A DNA stretch of 5,888 nucleotides from Acidobacteriaceae bacterium (GTDB taxonomy: Bacteria > Acidobacteriota > Terriglobia > Terriglobales > Acidobacteriaceae), in contig PKXI01000411.1 of NCBI GenBank assembly GCA_003133425.1, positions 4,885 through 10,772 of the forward strand. Direction: 5' to 3'. Below the pieces are notes generated by a model, which made no database searches, was not told where the DNA came from, and saw only the letters and a list, made by a program, of their open reading frames with translations. The translations under genes and the position numbers were made by a program. Positions 1-4,705 of the stretch are shown here, piece by piece (the first letter of the stretch is position 1; each line of letters begins with the position of its first letter).

Positions 1-433
<433 letters not shown>

Positions 434-508
434 CAGCTATTCCCGACCAGGAACATCGGCTTCTGTCCGGCTTCTCTGCGGCGGAGGAAGTTGTGACGAC
501 GAGCTTAC

Positions 509-1651
509 TCAATCCAGCAGAACGGTAACTTTGGCCATCCATTGCGGGATGTCGATCTTTTGCGGGCACAAAGGCTCGCAACTACCGCAATCCATGCAGG
601 AACTGGAGCGCCGGCTATCGGTGAGAAACACCTTGTAGCGGAGGCGGGCGGTCATCAGATCGTTGAAGGTGTGCGCGTAGTTGAAGAATTCAAAGTTGGC
701 GGGGATGTCGAGGCCATTGGGACACGGCATGCAATAGCCGCAGCGAGTGCACGGGATGACGGTTCGCGCACTGTATCTTTCACGGACCGCGGCGATCAAA
801 GCGTGCTCCGTGGGGCCAAAGGAACCTATGCGGGATGCTTCGGCGAAGCGCAGGTTTTCTTCGACCTGGCCCATGGTACTCATGCCGCTGAGGACGACGG
901 AGACCTCCGGTTGATCCCATAGCCACGTGAGCGCCCACTCTGCCGAAGTGCGCGGCACTGGATAACTGTCCATGAGTTCACGAACGTCGGGGGGCGGATC
1001 GGCGAGGCGGCCTCCGAGGAGCGGCTCCATGATGACAACTGCGAGACCTTTGGCCGCGGCCAGTTTCAAGCCGGGGGTTCCGGCCTGGTTCTCGGTATCC
1101 ATGTAGCTGTATTGAATCTGGCAGAAGGTCCATAGATCGCTGCCGTTGACGATCTCTTCGAAGGCTGCATAATCGCCGTGGAAAGAGAAGCCGAGATGGC
1201 GGATGCGGCCGTCGGCGAGGGCCGCGACGGCCTGGGCAAGAAGATTGTGGCGAAGGACGATGTCGCGCCAGTTGTTCTGATTGAGCGCATGAAAAAGGTA
1301 GAAGTCGATGTGGGAGGTCTGAAGTTTCCCGAGTTGCTCGTTGAGGAGTCTGTCGAAATCCGCCGGGGATTTGACGAGCCAGACGGGGAGTTTGGTGGCC
1401 AGCTTGACCTTTTCTCTGTAGCCGTCCTGGAGCGCCCTGCCGACGACGAGCTCGCTCTTGCCTTCGTGGTAGGGATAAGCCGTGTCAAGATAGTTGACGC
1501 CGTTGTCGATGGCGTAACGGAGCATGCGGACTGCTTCAGGCTCGTCGACGTTGGGGCTGTTGCGTTGACCGTCCAGATTTGGAAAGCGCATACAGCCGAA
1601 TCCGAGCGCTGAAGGTTTCCAGTCAAGGGTTCCAAACTTTCGATATTGCAA
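509..1651 (-). CDS. Aldo/keto reductase with C-terminal ferredoxin-like cysteine clusters (COG1453-type oxidoreductase)
   Basis: A 380-residue cytoplasmic oxidoreductase; the physiological substrate is unknown. Residues 1 to about 280 form an aldo/keto reductase barrel. The catalytic tetrad can be read as Asp56, Tyr61 (in LDTAYPYHEGKSE), Lys87 (ATKLP) and His121 (YLFHAL). The C-terminal 80 residues carry two cysteine groups: C301-x2-C304-x2-C307-x2-C310-P and C352-x2-C355-x2-C358-x3-C362-P. The second is the classic ferredoxin-type [4Fe-4S] pattern. This fits a family that couples a barrel to iron-sulfur electron transfer. The start is TTG at 1651, giving the family-like N-terminus MQYRKFGTLDW...ALGFGCMRFP; no in-frame ATG or GTG gives a better fit. 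It lies 90 bases downstream of the GGDEF-EAL gene and 212 bases upstream of nifJ, all on one strand. Co-transcription is possible. I see no terminator with a U-run after the TGA. Confidence 0.92.
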   Translation of the reverse strand: MQYRKFGTLDWKPSALGFGCMRFPNLDGQRNSPNVDEPEAVRMLRYAIDNGVNYLDTAYPYHEGKSELVVGRALQDGYREKVKLATKLPVWLVKSPADFDRLLNEQLGKLQTSHIDFYLFHALNQNNWRDIVLRHNLLAQAVAALADGRIRHLGFSFHGDYAAFEEIVNGSDLWTFCQIQYSYMDTENQAGTPGLKLAAAKGLAVVIMEPLLGGRLADPPPDVRELMDSYPVPRTSAEWALTWLWDQPEVSVVLSGMSTMGQVEENLRFAEASRIGSFGPTEHALIAAVRERYSARTVIPCTRCGYCMPCPNGLDIPANFEFFNYAHTFNDLMTARLRYKVFLTDSRRSSSCMDCGSCEPLCPQKIDIPQWMAKVTVLLD

Positions 1652-1658
1652 AGGCGTT

Positions 1659-1669
1659 CTCTCTTCCCC
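1659..1669 (-). promoter_or_regulatory. Purine-rich ribosome binding site supporting the TTG start
   Basis: The minus strand reads GGGGAAGAGAG, ending 7 bases before the TTG at 1651. It is not a perfect Shine-Dalgarno core, but it is the only purine run correctly placed for this start. A TAAAAT hexamer at 1684-1689 (minus strand) resembles a -10 box but has no recognisable -35, so an internal promoter in the 90-base gap is only a possibility. Confidence 0.4.
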
Positions 1670-1741
1670 GGTTTCAGGAAAGGATTTTACTCCAGGCGGA
1701 GGAGGACGGCTGTGTGCTGTGCGTTCTTTGACGTGAACGAA

Positions 1742-3829
1742 CTATTTCGGTTGCATTAGCCTGGCCAACTGATCGGGAGGGACCGGCGGGCCGAAAAAGT
1801 CTCCCTGGGCCTCGTCACATTCGTTCGCCCAGAGAAACTCCAGATCTCCGGTGGTTTCAACTCCCTCAGCAATGACCCGGAGGTTAAGGCTCCGGCCGAT
1901 GTTTATGATTGCTCCGACGGCGGCAGTTCCACCGGGAACAGTGGTGATCTGACGGACGAACGACGGGTCAATTTTGAGGGCATTGAGGGGTAGTTTCTGC
2001 ATCGTGCTCAAATTGGTGTTGCCGGCACCAAAATTATCGACCGACACCTTCACGCCCTTGTCCCTGAGAGCCTTGAGGATGAATGCTGTGCGCTCGGGAT
2101 GACTCATCAGAACACTCTCATTTACGTCCAGTTCCAGAGACCCCGGATCCAGGCCCGTCGTGTTTAGGACCTTGAACACCACATTCAGAAAATCGTCGCT
2201 CTGAAACTGGGCTCCTGAGACGTTGATGGCCATTGTCTTTGCGGGCAAACCCGCATTCGCCCAAGCCCTGGCTTGCGTGCATGCCTCACCGAAAATCCAG
2301 GCGCCGATGGGCAACATGAGGCCCGTCTTCTCTGCGATGGCAATGAACTCGTCCAGAGGGACCGATCCCTGCGTCGGATGTATCCAGCGGGACTTGGCTT
2401 CAGCCCCAATGACGACGCCGGTCTTGAGGTCAACTCTGGGCTTGTAGTGCATGGTCATTTCGTGCCGCTCCAGGGCGCGCCGCAGACTCTGCTCGATTGA
2501 TTCGTGATCTACGATGTGGACGTTCATATCGCGCCTGTGAAACTGGTAGCGCTGGCGCCCGTTCTTCTTGGCCTGGTACATTGCAACGTCTGCGTTCCTG
2601 ATAAGCGTCTTCGCATCCAGACCGTCATCCGGGTAAATACTCACGCCGACACTTGCAGTGACATGAAGCTCGCATTGGTCGATGAAATGAACTTCTGTCA
2701 CCGCCTTTAACACTCTTCTTGCCGCAGTGGCGGCATCTTCCGGTTGCTTCAGGTCTTGAAGCAGCACGACAAACTCATCGCCTCCCTGCCTGCTTACGGT
2801 GTCCGGGGTACGTACACAACTCAGCAAGCGCTTTGCCACAGACTGAATAAACCTGTCGCCGGCCTCATGTCCCAGGGAATCGTTGATGTGTTTGAAGCCA
2901 TCCAAATCCAGGTAAAGCACGGCGATCTGTCCCCTGTTTCGGCGTGCGAGGGAGATGGCCTGTCCCACCCGGTCGTTGAAGAGCGATCGATTGGGCAAAC
3001 CGGTTAATGAATCATGTTCGGTCAAATGTGCCAACTGCTCCATCTGCTCCCGCGCCGCAGTCACGTCGCGGAAAACGATAACCGCTCCAGTCACCTGCCC
3101 TTCACGGTTGTGGATGGGGGCGACGGAGTCTTCGATGAAAACTTCATGTCCGTCACGGTGGATAAGGACACAATTCAATGGCAGTTTTCCTGTCCGATTT
3201 TCTGATGCCGCTTTCGTCATCGGATCCAGGATTGCCTTGCGCGTGGTGGCATCCACGACGCGGAAGGCCTGGGCGAGTGGCCGACCGACCGCTTCTTTCA
3301 GCGACCAGCCCATCATGCTCTCGGCAACTGGATTGAGGAAGGTTATGTTTCCCGACATGTCTGTGCAGATCAAGGCATCGGCGATGCAGTTGAGCGTGAC
3401 CTGGGCGCGCTCTTTCTCATTGAAAACGATTTCCTCGTTTATTGAGCGCTCAATGGCATTGCCCAGGGTTCGCATGAGTTTGTACGGCTCGATCTGTCCC
3501 TTGATGAGATAGTCCTGCGCGCCTTCATGAATGGCTTGAACTGCTTTGGGTTCGTCGTCCGGACTGGACAACAGCACGATAGAGGCGCGGGGCGCGACTG
3601 TACGTGCCCATCTGACCGCTTCCGGTCCTTCAAGATGGGTCAATCCCAAGTCAAACAGGATGATGTCAACCGAGTGCGCCACAAGAAATGTCTCCGCGTC
3701 TGCCAGACATTCCACGTGGGTCAATGCGAAGGAGGGTGAGCCCTGATCGTTGAACATTGCGCAGATCACGCGTGTTTCTTGGGGATCATTCTCGATCAGG
3801 AGAACTGACTTGTCTGCGTTTTTTCCCAT
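1742..3829 (-). CDS. REC-PAS-GGDEF-EAL cyclic-di-GMP signalling protein with degenerate EAL domain
   Basis: A 695-residue cytoplasmic response regulator with no membrane segment. Residues 8 to about 125 are a receiver with acidic pocket E13/D15, phosphoacceptor Asp60 (FDLGL), Ser88 and Lys110. A PAS domain spans about 142-256. The GGDEF domain (about 271-432) has metal-site Asp308 and Asp310 in YLDLDGFKHIN, an intact GGDEF at 349-353, and an RxxD inhibitory site (Arg340, Asp343) exactly five residues upstream, so cyclase activity with product inhibition is expected. The EAL domain (about 442-692) keeps Glu477, Asn536, Asp598, Lys619, Glu655 and Gln675. However, EAL reads EAK, the usual ExTES reads DVNES (Asp568), and DDFGTGYSSL reads DNFGAGNTNL (Asn599), so phosphodiesterase activity is doubtful. 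The ATG at 3829 is preferred because GGAGG sits 8 bases ahead; a TTG at 3871 would add 14 residues without a good ribosome site. No histidine kinase is encoded nearby. Confidence 0.95.
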   Translation of the reverse strand: MGKNADKSVLLIENDPQETRVICAMFNDQGSPSFALTHVECLADAETFLVAHSVDIILFDLGLTHLEGPEAVRWARTVAPRASIVLLSSPDDEPKAVQAIHEGAQDYLIKGQIEPYKLMRTLGNAIERSINEEIVFNEKERAQVTLNCIADALICTDMSGNITFLNPVAESMMGWSLKEAVGRPLAQAFRVVDATTRKAILDPMTKAASENRTGKLPLNCVLIHRDGHEVFIEDSVAPIHNREGQVTGAVIVFRDVTAAREQMEQLAHLTEHDSLTGLPNRSLFNDRVGQAISLARRNRGQIAVLYLDLDGFKHINDSLGHEAGDRFIQSVAKRLLSCVRTPDTVSRQGGDEFVVLLQDLKQPEDAATAARRVLKAVTEVHFIDQCELHVTASVGVSIYPDDGLDAKTLIRNADVAMYQAKKNGRQRYQFHRRDMNVHIVDHESIEQSLRRALERHEMTMHYKPRVDLKTGVVIGAEAKSRWIHPTQGSVPLDEFIAIAEKTGLMLPIGAWIFGEACTQARAWANAGLPAKTMAINVSGAQFQSDDFLNVVFKVLNTTGLDPGSLELDVNESVLMSHPERTAFILKALRDKGVKVSVDNFGAGNTNLSTMQKLPLNALKIDPSFVRQITTVPGGTAAVGAIINIGRSLNLRVIAEGVETTGDLEFLWANECDEAQGDFFGPPVPPDQLARLMQPK

Positions 3830-3837
3830 TGGTTTCG

Positions 3838-3842
3838 CCTCC
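3838..3842 (-). promoter_or_regulatory. Ribosome binding site deciding the start of the GGDEF-EAL gene
   Basis: A perfect GGAGG on the minus strand, 8 bases before the ATG at 3829. The receiver domain begins only about seven residues after this ATG, as is usual. The longer TTG-initiated reading from 3871 would place this site inside the coding region and has its nearest purine run (GGGGAGA) about 20 bases away, which is too far. Confidence 0.75.
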
Positions 3843-3910
3843 GAGCGACCAACCTGGCTCCACTTTTCCAAGATTCATAACGTCACAGAATCTCCCCAGA
3901 AGAAATCGAT

Positions 3911-3934
3911 CAAATGATCTCAAATGATCTCAAA
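3911..3934. repeat. 10-bp tandem repeat, 2.4 copies
   Basis: CAAATGATCT occurs at 3911-3920 and again exactly at 3921-3930, followed by a partial copy CAAA at 3931-3934. The 10-bp period puts the copies on the same face of the DNA helix. The first copy is also half of a small dyad, GATCA-AA-TGATC, at 3908-3919. Three GATC tetramers fall within 22 bases (3908, 3916, 3926). It lies 80-105 bases before the ATG of the leftward GGDEF-EAL gene, in its likely promoter region. Confidence 0.8.
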
Positions 3935-3939
3935 GGCCA

Positions 3940-3962
3940 CGAAACAGTGATGTTCTGTTTCG
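3940..3962. repeat. Perfect 8-bp inverted repeat with 7-base centre
   Basis: CGAAACAG at 3940-3947 is answered by its exact reverse complement CTGTTTCG at 3955-3962 around the centre TGATGTT. Neither strand has a T-run after the dyad, so it is not a typical terminator. As a DNA element it would suit a dimeric regulator; as RNA it would form a short hairpin. It lies about 110-135 bases before the ATG of the GGDEF-EAL gene. Confidence 0.75.
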
Positions 3963-4145
3963 CACACCCAGTGATAACTAAAGTGGTACGTTTTGGTCCC
4001 GCGGAAGATGCTGACGACCCATGGTCCTTCCCGGTTCGACAGCAGATTGCGTTTTGGGCAAGCTGCCGCGCTAAATTGACGGCATTTATCGCTCACTTTT
4101 TGAGTTCGGCCGAGGTGGGGCAGAATGGATTGGCGGCTCAAGCTG

Positions 4146-4188
4146 AGTGATTTGGGTCACATTCAAAACGAATTCTGCCTGCTAAAAA
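4146..4188 (+). promoter_or_regulatory. Candidate Crp-family site with correctly spaced extended -10 element
   Basis: AGTGA at 4146-4150 and TCACA at 4157-4161 are separated by six bases, matching the Crp consensus TGTGA-N6-TCACA at nine of ten positions. A -10-like TAAAAA lies at 4183-4188, preceded by TG at 4180-4181 (TGnTAAAAA, extended -10 form). If transcription began at 4195, the palindrome centre would be at -41.5, the class II activator position. This would give feoAB a second, upstream promoter with a leader of about 225 bases. The match is visible in the sequence; the regulator and its function are inferred. Confidence 0.4.
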
Positions 4189-4286
4189 CAAATCATCGTT
4201 CCGATAAACAGAGCAGAGGGCCCGCCAGGGGGGAAAAGAGGGACTGGCGACATGAGGAAAGCTGCGCCCTTCTGGAGGTCTGGAAG

Positions 4287-4300
4287 TGGGAATCTTCCCA
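4287..4300. repeat. 14-bp palindrome upstream of the feoA promoter
   Basis: TGGGAA at 4287-4292 and TTCCCA at 4295-4300 are exact inverted arms around TC. Its centre is about 66 bases ahead of the expected start site of the proximal feoA promoter, a place where activators often bind. It does not match the Fur or DtxR consensus, and the regulator is unknown. Confidence 0.5.
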
Positions 4301-4323
4301 GCGAAACGCGTCGAAACCAGAGA

Positions 4324-4353
4324 TTGCGGGCTGGAGGCAAAAAGCCGTATACT
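4324..4353 (+). promoter_or_regulatory. Candidate sigma70-type promoter for feoAB
   Basis: TATACT at 4348-4353 matches the -10 consensus at five of six positions. TTGCGG at 4324-4329 keeps the TTG of the -35 box, with an 18-base spacer. Transcription would start near 4360, about 60 bases before the feoA GTG. The weak -35 suggests activator dependence or modest strength. No good Fur box overlaps it. Confidence 0.45.
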
Positions 4354-4354
4354 G

Positions 4355-4379
4355 AATTGCGACCAGAAAGGTCGTAGTT
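4355..4379 (+). promoter_or_regulatory. Hairpin at the start of the feoA leader
   Basis: Bases 4355-4364 can pair with 4370-4379 around the loop AGAAA. The core CGACC/GGTCG is perfect, and five further outer pairs form with two G-U wobbles, giving a 10-pair stem. Only a short run of T follows (4378-4381), so it is a poor intrinsic terminator. It falls at or just after the predicted transcription start, so it may stabilise the 5' end, act as an operator dyad, or be part of an attenuator. Confidence 0.4.
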
Positions 4380-4407
4380 TTAGGTTGCTTCCCTTTCGGC
4401 AGCGCCT

Positions 4408-4412
4408 GGGAG
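4408..4412 (+). promoter_or_regulatory. Ribosome binding site deciding the GTG start of feoA
   Basis: GGGAG lies 8 bases before the GTG at 4421. The in-frame ATG at 4286 would add 45 residues unlike any FeoA and would place the predicted promoter and leader hairpin inside the gene, so the GTG is preferred. Confidence 0.7.
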
Positions 4413-4420
4413 TTCGGCGG

Positions 4421-4705
4421 GTGAGCGTACTTAGCGAATTGAAAGTCGGCGAGAGTGGGGTGCTGGTGGCCCTGGACCTGCCCGAATCTGTACAGAACCA
4501 CCTGATGCATATGGGGTTTGTTCCCAATGCGCTGGTAACGGCCCTGCGCCGGGCACCGGCGGGCGATCCGACCGTTTACGGTGTGGACGGGATGGAGATT
4601 GCGCTGCGGCACGAGACGGCGGAGGCGATCCGGGTGAAGCCGGCCGAGAGCCAGACAAGTTCCGAAACCGACGAGGTGGCTGACCTGGTTGAGGCGGCGC
4701 GATGA
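4421..4705 (+). CDS. feoA: FeoA, SH3-like accessory protein of ferrous iron transport
   Basis: A 94-residue cytoplasmic protein that partners FeoB in Fe2+ uptake; its exact biochemical role in the family is still debated. The FeoA domain covers residues 3-74, starting [11 protein letters not shown]. The conserved core [24 protein letters not shown] is at 27-50, followed by [21 protein letters not shown], typical of the family. After the domain comes a tail of about 20 residues (75-94), polar and acidic ([18 protein letters not shown]), longer than in compact 75-85-residue FeoA proteins. Translation starts at GTG 4421 behind GGGAG. The stop overlaps the feoB start in ATGA, so the two genes should be translationally coupled and co-transcribed. 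Confidence 0.93.
   Translation: MSVLSELKVGESGVLVALDLPESVQNHLMHMGFVPNALVTALRRAPAGDPTVYGVDGMEIALRHETAEAIRVKPAESQTSSETDEVADLVEAAR

Larger units (their letters stand above)
3830..4420. other. Divergent intergenic region between the c-di-GMP regulator and feoA
   Basis: About 590 bases without a convincing gene. Open frames here (for example 3914-4150 on the plus strand and 3920-4141 on the minus strand) overlap on opposite strands, have no proper ribosome sites, and encode proteins with no recognisable domain or motif. The stretch is instead dense in repeats and dyads: tandem repeats near 3911-3934, inverted repeats at 3940-3962, 4146-4161 and 4287-4300, and a promoter and leader hairpin at 4324-4379. 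It should control the leftward regulator gene and the rightward feoAB pair. I recognised no known riboswitch, small RNA, tRNA or Fur box. A structured leader RNA in 4195-4420 cannot be excluded by eye. Confidence 0.7.

Noticed and set aside
457..475. Direct repeat CGGCTTCT at 457-464 and 468-475
   Set aside because: Two 8-base copies in GC-rich spacer DNA could be chance, and they have no positional relation to a recognised promoter element.
542..1612. Several long frames (542-922, 1178-1612 plus strand; 1066-1635 minus strand) overlapping the aldo/keto reductase
   Set aside because: All are alternative-frame readings of a gene whose protein shows complete family motifs; GC-rich third positions create such frames.
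1652..1741. Terminator between the GGDEF-EAL gene and the aldo/keto reductase
   Set aside because: A weak CGTTC/GAACG stem with an 8-base loop lies just after the stop codon, but no T-run follows it, so it is not supported as an intrinsic terminator.
3914..4150. Possible small genes on both strands in the divergent spacer
   Set aside because: The plus-strand frame starts within the tandem repeat, both lack good ribosome sites, they overlap each other antisense, and neither protein shows a domain, signal or repeat.
4254..4261. GAGGAAAG, resembling a conserved motif of bacterial RNase P RNA
   Set aside because: The following bases diverge from the motif and no other RNase P landmarks occur nearby; a coincidental match.
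4380..4386. TTAGGTT, a half-site of the DtxR/IdeR iron box, in the feoA leader
   Set aside because: The other half of the 19-bp palindrome is absent (the following bases do not match), so a 7-base match is not enough to call an operator.
3872..4420. Fur box or GEMM (c-di-GMP) riboswitch controlling feoAB
   Set aside because: No stretch resembles the Fur consensus GATAATGATAATCATTATC over enough positions, and the conserved GEMM core segments are not present.
4138..4612. Minus-strand frames antisense to feoA and its leader
   Set aside because: They run through the FeoA coding region in the opposite direction and have no recognisable content.
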